From: CAZPRY01 sp964589175
GTDB lineage: Bacteria; Fidelibacterota; UBA2242
DNA: 64,000 nt
Direction: 5' to 3'
Assembly (NCBI GenBank): GCA_964589175.1
Contig: CAZPRY010000006.1
Span: 1-64,000, forward strand
Below, piece after piece: positions 1-8,824 of the stretch (positions are counted from its first letter, which is position 1; every line of letters begins with the position of its first letter). A program made the translations under genes and the position numbers. The notes under the pieces were generated by a model. That model did no database searches and was not told where the DNA came from. It saw nothing but the letters and a program-made list of their open reading frames with translations.

Positions 1-63
1 CTATTCATTTTTACCCTCTAATATACGCCTTGGTACGCATTTGGGGGATGAACCAGAATTATA

Positions 64-140
64 GATTAAGAATTGAGAATTTGTCCCGTTCTGAAATAGG
101 TTGACCATCTTAAAAAATTCATAATTCTCTATTCTTAATT
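64..140. repeat. AT-rich imperfect inverted repeat
   Basis: Arms 64-81 and 123-140 are reverse complements at 16 of 18 positions, separated by about 41 bases. The right arm belongs to a longer motif (116-147) that recurs at 8825-8863. The element lies at the 3' end of the leftward gene 145-786, so it could act as a weak hairpin or be a degraded miniature mobile element. Positions 1-63 hold nothing recognisable. Confidence 0.5.
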
Positions 141-144
141 GAAA

Positions 145-786
145 TCAATCCAGATCACGGAATTCCCGCAGAAGCAGCGGTTCATTGGCGAAACAGACCT
201 CCGCCGTACGCTGGATTTCCTGCATCCGTTTCTTCAACTCCTTCTCCGCAGTCTTGTACGCGGCGGTGGCGCTTTTGGCCTCCTGTTTGGCGTACTCCTG
301 GGCGACGTCGGCGGCTTCCACCCCGGCCTGGGCGGTCCCTACGGCATCGACATCGGCCTGGATCATCCCGCCGGCGGCCAGGGCAGCCATGTAGTTCACG
401 GCCCGGGCTTTCATGTGCTCCGCATCGGTCATGATCCCATTGACGGTAATCGGAACGCGCTCCCCGATGTGGAATTCCGCCAGCACGCCGGGATTATCCA
501 TAAAGGCGACCCTGGCAAAACCGCGCACACGGCGGATCGCATTTCCCAATTGGTGGATTTTTTCATTCTGGAGGCGGGTCTTGGCCTTGCGGGCGTTCAG
601 ATTTTCTTCCTGAAGACGCAGTTTGTCACGCAGGTCCAGGCGGATGCCCAGGATTTCGTCGTTTTTCGCCGCCGTAATGCCCATCGGCGTCAGACGCTCG
701 ATGTGCAGGTTCACGCGCTCGTGCAGGTTCACGCGCTCGTGCAGGTTGGCGGATTGCTGCAGGAGACTGTTGGCTTTCTCGTTCAT
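145..786 (-). CDS. hypothetical coiled-coil protein
   Basis: A 213-aa protein of no family I recognise. It starts at the ATG at 786, preceded by GAAAGGAA as a ribosome-binding site. An upstream in-frame extension to 855 lacks such a site and reads as non-coding. The N-terminal third is rich in Leu, Glu, Lys and Arg and looks coiled-coil. It contains a tandem LHERVN hexapeptide from an 18-bp DNA duplication at 703-748. The middle is Ala/Gly-rich, and the C-terminal third is again Lys/Glu-rich and helical. No signal peptide or membrane segment is visible, so it is probably cytoplasmic. The antisense frame is open over the same stretch, but its Gly/Pro/His-rich composition is unnatural. Function unknown. 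Confidence 0.55.
   Translation of the reverse strand: MNEKANSLLQQSANLHERVNLHERVNLHIERLTPMGITAAKNDEILGIRLDLRDKLRLQEENLNARKAKTRLQNEKIHQLGNAIRRVRGFARVAFMDNPGVLAEFHIGERVPITVNGIMTDAEHMKARAVNYMAALAAGGMIQADVDAVGTAQAGVEAADVAQEYAKQEAKSATAAYKTAEKELKKRMQEIQRTAEVCFANEPLLLREFRDLD
703..748. repeat. 18-bp tandem duplication inside coding sequence
   Basis: Two perfect 18-bp copies (703-720, 721-738) and a 9- to 10-bp partial third encode repeated LHERVN hexapeptides in the leftward gene 145-786. The length is a multiple of three, so the frame is kept. Such a repeat can expand or contract by slippage. Confidence 0.8.
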
Positions 787-990
787 TGCGAGTTCCTTTC
801 TTTTAAGTTGCCGCAACGCACCGGGCCGTTCCCGGTGCCCGGCAACGGTTATCATAGGCGCAGCGGAACAGAACCGCTCCGCTGCCGGTAATCACGCTTT
901 GCCAAGCTGTCGCCCCCGGCGGACAAATCCCGGGCGGGAATGTCACGACCAGCGCCACCGTGGAGAACGGCGGCGAAAATGCAAAAAGTA

Positions 991-1179
991 TATAGGAAAA
1001 TATCACGAATCGGAGTGAAAACACAAGAAGTGTATTGGAAAATAAAACGATTTGGAATGAAAATGAAGGAAGTTGCAGTGTAAATAAAGAAAGAATATAG
1101 GAAAATATTACGAGTCGGACTGAAAATGAAAGAAGATTTAATGTAATACTACGGATTCGGAGCGTAAATGAGGCGATTC
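991..1179. repeat. degenerate 21-bp tandem array (about 9 units)
   Basis: Nine successive 21-base units align without gaps, alternating between types that begin tat(a/t)ggaaaat and gga(g/c/a)tgaaaat. A GAAAAT-like core recurs every 21 bases. Read on the minus strand it gives a hydrophobic heptad pattern rich in Phe, Ser, Ile and Leu, so a spurious frame spans it. The array sits in the gene-free stretch 787-1468, where I see no gene. Function unknown. Confidence 0.65.
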
Positions 1180-1468
1180 GGGCGGTTTGCCTCGCATCCT
1201 CGAAGGTAAATAGCGTCGGCAGGGGCGTTGCCGGAACGCTGCCTGGCGACGGGAAAGCGGGACGGGATGAAGACGCGGTACCACGATCCCGCCCGCTTTC
1301 CGCCTTTGCGACACTGCCCCGGGGGCGTTCCAAAAAAGCAATCTTGCGATTCGTTCCACTCATCCTATTTCCGTTCTCAGCGCGAGGCTCTATACTCTAT
1401 ATCGGCATTTTTCGTGAATTTGTCAATAGGGCAAGCGATATTTTTTTAAATTAATCTAAAAAAAACGA

Positions 1469-1756
1469 CCTCCGGGAGGCAGAAAACCGGCCTGATTGGG
1501 ATTTATAAAAAATTGTGCTGGTCTTTTAAATATAATAAATCGTGAAAGTTCTGCCTCTCGGAGGCAGAGGCCTGGAAAAAACCTACCAGTACCAATATCA
1601 TACAATAAAACAACTGCGCATAGATAATATGTCTCGAATTGATTATATTTTTCCGTGTAACCTCCGGGAGGCAGAAGACCGACATGAGCGAAATATCCAG
1701 AATACTTGATGAAATGAAGATTACTACAAATGACTTCAGTTTTGCCTCCCGGAGGC
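1469..1756. repeat. REP-like palindrome units upstream of RAYT
   Basis: Palindromes of the form GCCTCC-N-GGAGGC, or one-mismatch variants, lie at about 1469, 1554, 1661 and 1745. The intervals 1469-1554 and 1661-1745 are 85 and 84 bases, the same period as the array after the transposase gene. The 1673-1743 spacer closely matches the downstream spacers, while the first (1481-1552) does not. The 3' arm of the last palindrome (GGAGG, 1751-1755) lies five bases before the RAYT start codon and serves as its ribosome-binding site. Confidence 0.75.
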
Positions 1757-1760
1757 TCTA

Positions 1761-2342
1761 ATGCCGCAGCGTAAAAACGAATTTTACCCGGGAGGATACT
1801 ACCATATATATAATCGGGGCGCAAATCGTGAGATTATCTTTTTCAGTCAGCAAAATTACGAGTATTGTATCCGACTTATGAGAAAATTCCTGAAAAGATA
1901 TGATTTGAAACTGATTGTCTATTGTCTGATGCCCAACCATTACCATTACATCATTCGACAAGAATCCGAAAACGGAATATCGGAATATATTCGGGATATT
2001 TTTAATCCTTATGTCCAGCTTATCAACAAACAACAGCAGCGCAAAGGAACCTTATTTGAAGGACGTTTTAAGCATATCCATATCGATCGGGAAGAGCATC
2101 TGTTGCATCTCTGTCGCTATATTCATCTGAATCCGGTCAAAGCCGGATTGGTTGATTTACCGGAACAGTGGCTTTATTCTAATTATTCCGAATGGATTGG
2201 AGAACGCACAGATTCTATGACGGATACGACATTTATAATCCGGAATTTTGGCAGTCCAGGAAAATACCGGGAGTTTGTTGAAGGATATTGGGTTGAAAAA
2301 ACAGTGCACAAGATGGTTGCGAGGTATTTGTTTGATGAATGA
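1761..2342 (+). CDS. REP-associated tyrosine transposase (RAYT, Y1 family)
   Basis: A 193-aa single-domain transposase of the IS200/IS605-like Y1 superfamily (REP-associated branch). Visible hallmarks are GGYYHIYNRG near the N-terminus, the metal-binding HUH motif NHYHY (His60, His62), EGRFK (about 100-104), and RYIHLNPVKAGL (about 119-130), which carries the probable catalytic tyrosine. These enzymes nick and join single-stranded DNA at hairpins; RAYTs act on REP palindromes rather than on their own ends. Here the gene is bracketed by GCCTCC-N-GGAGGC repeats, its likely substrates. The start is the ATG at 1761, with GGAGG from the adjacent palindrome as ribosome-binding site. The stop at 2340-2342 abuts the next palindrome. 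AT-rich composition suggests acquired DNA. Confidence 0.92.
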   Translation: MPQRKNEFYPGGYYHIYNRGANREIIFFSQQNYEYCIRLMRKFLKRYDLKLIVYCLMPNHYHYIIRQESENGISEYIRDIFNPYVQLINKQQQRKGTLFEGRFKHIHIDREEHLLHLCRYIHLNPVKAGLVDLPEQWLYSNYSEWIGERTDSMTDTTFIIRNFGSPGKYREFVEGYWVEKTVHKMVARYLFDE

Positions 2343-2792
2343 CCTCCGGGGTTTGCCACCTCCGGGAGGCAGATGCCTGACATAAGCGGAATATCCGGAA
2401 TACTTGATGAAATAAAGATTACAGTAAATGGCTTCTGGTTCCTCCTCCGGGAGGCGAATGCCCGACATGAGCGAAAAATCCGGAATACTTGATGAAATGA
2501 AGATTACAGCGAATGACTTCTGTTTTACCTCCCGGAGGCAAATGTCGAACGCGAGCGAAATATCCGGAATACTTGATGAAATAAAGATTATAGTAGATGG
2601 CTTCCGGTTCCTCCTCCGGGAGGCAGATGTCCGACATGAGCGGAATATCCGAAATACTTGATAAAATGAAGATTATAGTAAATGGCTTCAGTTTTGCCTC
2701 CGGGAGGCAGAGGCCCGACATAAGCGAAATTTCCGGAGTACTTTATGGAATGAAGATTACAGCAAACGGCTTCTGTTTTGCCTCCCGGAGGC
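2343..2792. repeat. REP-like tandem array, five 84-85 bp units
   Basis: Palindromes (GCCTCC-N-GGAGGC) lie at 2359, 2444, 2528, 2613, 2697 and 2781, giving intervals of 85, 84, 85, 84 and 84 bases. A partial one at 2343 touches the RAYT stop codon. The spacers are conserved with each other and with the upstream 1673-1743 spacer. The 85-base units end in GGTTCCTCC and the 84-base units in TTT(T)GCCTCC or TTTACCTCC. Because spacers are conserved and the palindrome short, this is not a CRISPR array. Short open frames across it are translations of the repeat. Confidence 0.82.
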
Positions 2793-2973
2793 ACAGCCCG
2801 GACTTGCCGGTGGAAGAAATGTTCTGATAATATTTTCTTTTTTATTCTAGTATTTAAAATTACGTTTAGCATAGCATTCATATATACCATTGCCGATTAA
2901 GGTCTCGAAATCGCTTTAGTGTTTATTTGAAAAAAATTTGGACGTCCTTGTAAACGATTGGGGAGCGTTATTT

Positions 2974-5339
2974 ATGAAATTGCCCGAATCTGAAAAAGAA
3001 AATCTTATTAATTGTATTCAAGAAGGTAAACCGATCCCGGAGATGTACCGGAATCAGCTGTTTCCTGCAGATGATGGTGAATATATTGAGGCAACTAAGG
3101 ATTATAAACTCGTTTACAAGGGTAAAACCCGGAAAGAGGATGTGCTGGCACTGACACCCGCCGCACCCTTACAGGAAGTGCGCAGTTTCAACAGCGACAA
3201 TCCCTTTGATGACAACTGGCGGAATATGCTGATCTTTGGTGATAATCTCATGGCATTGAAAACCCTCTATGATGATCAGCGCGGACTGGATAAGTATAAA
3301 ACCCGAAACCGCATCAAACTGATCTACATCGATCCGCCCTTTGCCACCAAACAGGACTTCATGAAAGACCGGGAAAAAGCCTACCACGATAAAATCATCG
3401 GCGCCCAGTTCATTGAATTCCTGCGGAAAAGGCTAATCTTGCTACGAGAGATATTGGCAGATGATGGATCAATTATAGTTCATTTAGACCAAAAAAAGGA
3501 CACTACATAAAAGCGGTTTTAGACGAAGTATTTGTTGAAACTAATTTTGTGAATGATATTATATGGCGAAGGTTTTCAAGCACAGGAAGTAGTAAATCAA
3601 TTTCAAACAAATTTCCAGTTAACCATGATAACTTATACTGGTATTCTCGAACCAATACGTACAAATATAAAAAGCAATACCTGGAGTATAGTGAAAAATA
3701 TTTATCCCGTTTCAAAAACGATGATGATGATGGTAGAGGAAAATATAGAATAAGTGACTTAAAAAGTTATTCCGAAAAAACTTTACAAAGACTCAAAATT
3801 GAAAACAAACTTATTGAACCACAAAGTCCCGGCTCACATTACAGTTACAAACGGTATTTTTCCGAACTGAAGGGTATCGTACTAGATGATGTCTGGGTAG
3901 ACATTTTTGCTATTAATCCGATGGCTGGTGAAAAGTTAAATTATCCTACACAAAAGCCTGAAGAACTGATCGCTAGAATTATTAATTCACTGTCTTCCCA
4001 GAACGATATTGTATTGGATTCTTTTGCCGGTTCTGGCACTACTCTCGCGGTTGCTGAGAAGCTAGGCCGTCGCTGGATTGGTATGGATTGCGGGAAACTG
4101 GCGATATATACCATTCAGAAGCGCATGCTGGAATTGACGACCAGGATTGGTTCACCACAAAAAGATGAACGTCCCGAGCATGGGCGGGTGGATGATTTTG
4201 CAGAACACCTGAAGAGTAAGTCAAAGGGCTTACTGATAATTTCTGAGAAGACCCGTCAAGGCGAACTCGTAGTGACGGACGCGCTTTTGGAAAAGTTGGC
4301 GGATTTTCTGACACTGTATCTGCCCGGAAAAGGTGAAAAGGAGTTTTCATTGATTTGCCCTGAAAACAACTTCAAAGTATTCAAAGTTAAAATCACTGAG
4401 CCGGAGGATGAGAAAGCCGGTGAGAAGATTGTCCGGGTGAATGGTATAAAATTCCTGATATCCTTCATTCAGCCCAAAGAGAAACCGGAAAAAGAGAAGC
4501 CACTGAGAGCGAAGCAGTTTACGCTCTATAATGCCGGGGTCTATGATGAGCAAGCGATCCTGAACCTGCCATGGGAGCAATACAGAGGATTTGTTTTGAA
4601 GCTCTTTGATGTCAGGGAGATGCGGCATCAGATTCACGGGACTGTGGTAGATGGATATATCGGTTTACATTCGGCATTAATCTGGAATTATCCTGAGAAG
4701 AAGAACTTGCGGCTGGATCATGAATATGTTGAATCCCTGCATAATGTATTGGGCGGCAAAGCCGGCAGCCGGTTCTATGTAATTGCGCCGGTGGTGGCGA
4801 TGTCATTTATGGAAGATGAATATCGTGTTGGTGATACTACTTACATCTTTCTGAAAGTGCCTTTGTCAGTATTGATGGCACTGATTAAAAAGGGGGAAGC
4901 GGGCAGTCTGAAACAGCCGGTCAAAGAGGCGGATGTTAATGAGGTCATTGATGCCGTCGGATTTGATTTTATTTCCCAGCCGGTTGTAAAAGCTAAGTAC
5001 CGGAGGGCAATCCCCTCTGATTTACGGTTGTTCAATGCTGAGCAGAAAGATTATATCATTGAACTCACAGAATTCCGTTCTAATACGCTTGTCTATGATC
5101 CAGAGGATTTTGAGAATTTTGAAACCCTGTCCATGGTTCTGGTGGATGCCAATTATAATGGGGATGTATTCCGGATGAGTCATGTTTTCTGGCGCGATAA
5201 AATCTATATGGAGGATAAACAGAAAGCAGTTCTGAAAATACCGGAGCCGGAATTTCCTGGCGATAAAATGATGATTATAATGATGGATCGGTACGGAAAC
5301 GAGTTGAAGATAGTAAAATCAAAGGCGGATTTCAAATGA
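2974..5339 (+). CDS. mod: type III restriction-modification DNA methyltransferase Mod, frame interrupted at A7 tract
   Basis: Beta-class DNA N6-adenine methyltransferase (Mod) of a type III system, split over two frames. Frame one (2974-3510) carries motif IV as IYIDPPF (about residues 118-124) and ends soon after GSIIVHLDQKK. Frame two picks up at GHYIKAVLDEVF, includes the recognition region and the SAM motif DSFAGSGTT (about 4018-4044), and ends in a long C-terminal extension. A -1 shift at A AAA AAG (3492-3498) would restore a 788-aa product with no gap in homology. The ATG at 2974 is chosen over the TTG at 2938 because GGGGAG lies eight bases upstream. The stop overlaps the res ATG (ATGA). 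Recoding, phase variation, an assembly error or inactivation all fit; the next finding on this site weighs them. Confidence 0.85.
3491..3498 (+). other. A7G slippery heptamer at mod frame break
   Basis: In frame, the codons read CAA AAA AAG, containing the heptamer A AAA AAG, the same one used by dnaX for -1 frameshifting. After a -1 slip the next codon is GGA and translation continues into the conserved GHYIK segment. One extra A in the run would have the same effect. I see no strong upstream Shine-Dalgarno-like stimulator or downstream stem-loop. Confidence 0.6.
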
Positions 5340-7930
5340 GTATCATCTATCGCAACGATGATTTTATTCTGAAGATTGATGACCAGTCGGAAGAAGTTCT
5401 CGGTATTGTCAATAAGTACGATGCGTTTCTGGATGCCTTTACAACACCTGAATTTGAACATGTACGGGAAAGTATATGCAAAGCGGTTCATTTCTTCGTA
5501 TCTGATAAATACCCGGATACGAAGTCGCTAGCAAAAGAGAATTATCAAACCAATCTGAAACTCCAGACCAGATATAAAGATGTTGATGAATACCTTGGCC
5601 AGTTTCGAATAAAGGATCGAAAATCCATCAGTATTGACCTGGCAACAGGTACCGGGAAGAGTTGGACGATCTATGGAGTTGCTCAAATTATGCTGGCAGA
5701 GGGATTGGTAGATAAAGTATTGGTACTGTGTCCGTCTCTGACGATTGAAGAAGAATTGAAAAAGAAATTCAATTCCTTTTCAGGCAATGCCAATTTAAGT
5801 AAAATTCTGGAAGAGTGTGGTGCATTGATACCCAGACCGGCGATAAAAAGCGCAAATGATCCTATTCTAAACGGTGATATTTGCGTCGAGAACATTCATG
5901 CTGCTTATGAACGGACCGGTTCTTCGATTGAGGACAGTTTCAAGGGCAAAGGTCAGCGAACATTGGTTATCAGTGATGAAGCCCATCATATTTACAGTGA
6001 TGCAGATGCCAGCACAAAAAAGTGGTTTGATTTTATTACTAACACCGACTACGACTTTAAATATTTGATAGGACTTTCTGGAACGCCCTATATCAAAAAC
6101 GATTATTTTCCGGATATTATCTACAGGTATGGAATCCGGCAAGCAATAGAGGACAGGATCATCAAGACGGTTGATTATAAAATTGAAGAATCCTTTGAAG
6201 ATAAAGGATTTGATGAAAGTTATCAGATGCATCAGTCCCTTGTAGCACAGTATGCCGGCGTACTGAAACCAATCAGCATCATTGTTACGGACAGGATTGT
6301 TACCTGTATTCAGGTCTGGAATGATCTGGTTAAGTATATTGCGAAACATGAGAAAATACCAAGATTAGCAGCCGAAAAGAAAGTTATCTGGGTGACCTCG
6401 GGGTTGCCTTCAGGGGATAATGAAAAAAAGGTCGTAAAAAAGCTGCTGGAAAAACCCGATGCAAGACGGAAAGAAAATCTGACGTTACTCAAGCTTATTG
6501 ATGAGCCGGATAATACGGTCGAATGGATTGTATCAGTGAGTATGCTGACTGAAGGGTGGGATGTGAAAAATGTTTTTCAAATCGTTCCGCATGAACAACG
6601 TGCGTTTAATTCCAAGTTGCTGATCTCTCAGGTACTGGGACGGGGACTGCGAATTCCAAAAGGCGTTGAGCATCCGGTTTTTGTCAAAGTCAATAATCAT
6701 GAAAAATGGACATCCAATATTCGGGATTTGTACAATGAGATTTTAGAGATTGAAAACCGACTGCACTGGCGATATGATGAATGCCGAAAGAATTTTGTTT
6801 TTCCGTTGTACAATTTCAATTATACCGAGCAGCAGGATACTATAGAGATTAAGGAAAAACCAGCATCTGCCCCTGAGAAAGTAAAACTCGATTCGCAGAC
6901 AAGAGAACTTGATGCAATTAGTACTTATGAGCATGGCGGTGATTTTCGGTTTACGGTTGTGAACGATGATATTCTGACCATTGATGAGTCTGCTCGGCAA
7001 ATAAAACTATTCCTGAAAAGTAGAGATGAAGTAATCTCAAAGAACTGGACATTGAAAAAAATAGAAGAATATATCATTCGCAACCTTCGATCCAAGGGTG
7101 AGGAAACATCCTTTATTTCTCGTGAAAATCTGACGAAAATCAAACAGTCGTTTGGTCCAATGTTTAGAGAGACGGGGACAGAAGTACCTCGAATGAAATT
7201 GAAGCCAGATTCTCTTTTTGAAGTATTGATTAGTGATATTCATCCTCAAAGTTTTAGTGAGAGTTCGTTAAAGAAAGATGGTCATTTATTTTATTCAGAA
7301 ACATCTGAACATAGCCTTAGCTCTGAAGAGAGGGAAATGTTTGAAGGTTTAAAGAATCAAATAGAATATGTGAAAACTGTTAGAGAGGCTGCGAAGAAGT
7401 TTGGAAAACAAGACGATCTTACGGAACAAATCGAACAGTTTAATCTAAATCAAGTTATTGAAAAGGAGTTTAAGACTCCCCTAAATCTGCTTTATGTGAC
7501 ATTCGAACCTGAGCATCGATTTACGAAGCAATTGCTACATTATGCCGATTATTTTGACTCCTTTGTCAAATCTCCAGATAAGGGATTTTATTCTATTCCG
7601 TATTCTTTTAAACCGACCGAAAAAGGTGGAACACATGTTAAACAGTGTAGTTTCAATCCTGATTTTTTTCTGAAAGTCAAAGACAAAAATGAGATATTGG
7701 TTGTTGAAATCAAAGCGGATGGAGATTCCTCACAGAAGAACAAGGCCAAATACCGGGATGCTTTAGAACATTTTGATAAGATAAATCAATCAATGGCTGG
7801 GGAAGGGTTAACTTGGCGATATTTTTTCTATTTTTTATCACTTGAAGATTATCCATTCTTTTTTCAGAAGGTGAAGGAGGGCAGTTATCCAACATGGCGG
7901 TCGGTTTTAATGAAAGAATTGGAAATATGA
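5336..7930 (+). CDS. res: type III restriction endonuclease subunit Res (DEAH helicase-nuclease)
   Basis: An 864-aa superfamily 2 ATPase-nuclease that, with Mod, forms a type III restriction complex. Walker A is ATGTGKS (103-109), the DEAH box follows at about 214-217 (SDEAHHIY), then the motif III-like GLSGTPYI, the motif V-like SMLTEGWDVKN and the motif VI-like QVLGRGLRIP. The C-terminus holds a PD-(D/E)xK nuclease: NPDFFLK (about 774-780) followed by VVEIKAD (about 788-794). The start overlaps the mod stop by four bases, so the two are translationally coupled. The frame is intact over a full family length. Restriction would need functional Mod, so the mod frame break bears directly on whether this system works. 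The sequence is AT-rich compared with 9 kb onwards. Confidence 0.93.
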   Translation: MSIIYRNDDFILKIDDQSEEVLGIVNKYDAFLDAFTTPEFEHVRESICKAVHFFVSDKYPDTKSLAKENYQTNLKLQTRYKDVDEYLGQFRIKDRKSISIDLATGTGKSWTIYGVAQIMLAEGLVDKVLVLCPSLTIEEELKKKFNSFSGNANLSKILEECGALIPRPAIKSANDPILNGDICVENIHAAYERTGSSIEDSFKGKGQRTLVISDEAHHIYSDADASTKKWFDFITNTDYDFKYLIGLSGTPYIKNDYFPDIIYRYGIRQAIEDRIIKTVDYKIEESFEDKGFDESYQMHQSLVAQYAGVLKPISIIVTDRIVTCIQVWNDLVKYIAKHEKIPRLAAEKKVIWVTSGLPSGDNEKKVVKKLLEKPDARRKENLTLLKLIDEPDNTVEWIVSVSMLTEGWDVKNVFQIVPHEQRAFNSKLLISQVLGRGLRIPKGVEHPVFVKVNNHEKWTSNIRDLYNEILEIENRLHWRYDECRKNFVFPLYNFNYTEQQDTIEIKEKPASAPEKVKLDSQTRELDAISTYEHGGDFRFTVVNDDILTIDESARQIKLFLKSRDEVISKNWTLKKIEEYIIRNLRSKGEETSFISRENLTKIKQSFGPMFRETGTEVPRMKLKPDSLFEVLISDIHPQSFSESSLKKDGHLFYSETSEHSLSSEEREMFEGLKNQIEYVKTVREAAKKFGKQDDLTEQIEQFNLNQVIEKEFKTPLNLLYVTFEPEHRFTKQLLHYADYFDSFVKSPDKGFYSIPYSFKPTEKGGTHVKQCSFNPDFFLKVKDKNEILVVEIKADGDSSQKNKAKYRDALEHFDKINQSMAGEGLTWRYFFYFLSLEDYPFFFQKVKEGSYPTWRSVLMKELEI

Positions 7931-8050
7931 AATCGGAGAATTTGGGAGAACTTCTAGCGGTGGTTTAAATATCCATAGATAACTTAAAAAAATCATTGAC
8001 TGAGATGATGCAATCTTATAAATTCAACCACAATCATCGCCAATTGGGCT

Positions 8051-8080
8051 CCCTCCGGGTTACGATCCGGAGGGTTTTTT
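8051..8080 (+). terminator. intrinsic terminator after res
   Basis: A perfect 8-bp stem (CCCTCCGG 8051-8058, CCGGAGGG 8067-8074) with an 8-base loop is followed directly by six T residues. It closes the mod-res operon. The 3' arm contains GGAGGG ten bases before the ATG of the next gene, so the same arm may serve as that gene's ribosome-binding site. Confidence 0.85.
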
Positions 8081-8084
8081 CTTT

Positions 8085-8723
8085 ATGAACAGAGTCACAT
8101 TTCTGATAGACGGTTTTAATCTGTATCATTCTGTTCGGGTTGCAGCCCGGCAGTTAAAAGTAAATTCAGTTAAATGGCTCGACATATCAAAATTGAGTTC
8201 ATCCTATATTTATCTTTTAGGAAAAGATGCTGTTTTGGAAGAGATATATTATTTTTCAGCATTGGCGAAGCATCTCGATCAATATGATCCTGGGAAAGTA
8301 AAACGACATGAGAATTATATCAGGTGTCTCCAGGCCACGGGAATAAAAATTGAATTAGCATCATTTAAGCGAAAACAAATTTTATGCCCCCATTGCCATC
8401 AATCAATTACCCGGTATGAAGAAAAAGAGACCGACGTCGCAATTTCCGTAAAAATGCTTGAGTTATTTACTCTGGATATGTGCGATACTGTGGTTTTAGT
8501 AACAGGTGATACGGATGTTGTACCCGCAATTCATCTGGCAAAAAAATTATTCCCGCAGAAAACAATTGGATGCGCCTTTCCTCATAGCAGAAAAAATTTT
8601 AAAATATCGCAAAGCGTACATATACCCTTTAAAATCAGTGCAAAGCAATATTTGAATCATCAGTTTCCTGATCCGGTCAGATTCGATGATGGTACTATCA
8701 TTAATAAGCCGCCGAATTGGTGA
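8085..8723 (+). CDS. NYN domain (LabA/DUF88-like) putative ribonuclease
   Basis: A 212-aa single-domain protein of the NYN/PIN-like nuclease fold. The acidic active-site residues are visible: FLIDGFNLYH (Asp9, Asn12), EKETDVAIS (Asp117) and LVTGDTDVVPAI (Asp142, Asp144). A small CPHCH motif at 101-105 could be a metal knuckle inserted in the fold. Members are metal-dependent RNases; this subfamily is often found near defence genes, but its substrate is unknown. The ATG at 8085 has only GGAGGG at 8069-8074, inside the terminator hairpin, as a candidate ribosome-binding site. Folding of that hairpin would therefore hide the site. Whether the gene works with the type III system is inference. Confidence 0.85.
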   Translation: MNRVTFLIDGFNLYHSVRVAARQLKVNSVKWLDISKLSSSYIYLLGKDAVLEEIYYFSALAKHLDQYDPGKVKRHENYIRCLQATGIKIELASFKRKQILCPHCHQSITRYEEKETDVAISVKMLELFTLDMCDTVVLVTGDTDVVPAIHLAKKLFPQKTIGCAFPHSRKNFKISQSVHIPFKISAKQYLNHQFPDPVRFDDGTIINKPPNW

Positions 8724-8824
8724 ATTAGCATCAAATGAATATACTATCATGAAGATCGAGGCAGCGCTGTGAACGGATATTATCGGTTTGCCGGATCGCT
8801 ACCGGCCAAAATCATCGCCGGAAC

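Noticed and set aside
139..891. A 250-codon rightward frame over the first gene
   Set aside because: Antisense of 145-786, with unnatural Gly/Pro/His composition; the leftward frame has a proper start and Lys/Glu-rich helix pattern.
803..1363. A 186-codon leftward open frame with a hydrophobic heptad repeat
   Set aside because: It is the translation of the 21-bp DNA repeat joined to GC-rich intergenic sequence; no ribosome-binding site or family match.
1469..2792. CRISPR-like appearance of the palindrome array
   Set aside because: Palindromes are only 13 bases, the intervening ~72 bases are conserved rather than unique, and a RAYT gene lies inside. No cas genes are present.
2419..2827. Short open frames encoding repeated SEISGILDEMKI-like peptides
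   Set aside because: They read through the REP-like units and are broken by the 85-base units; I see no family resemblance or conserved frame.
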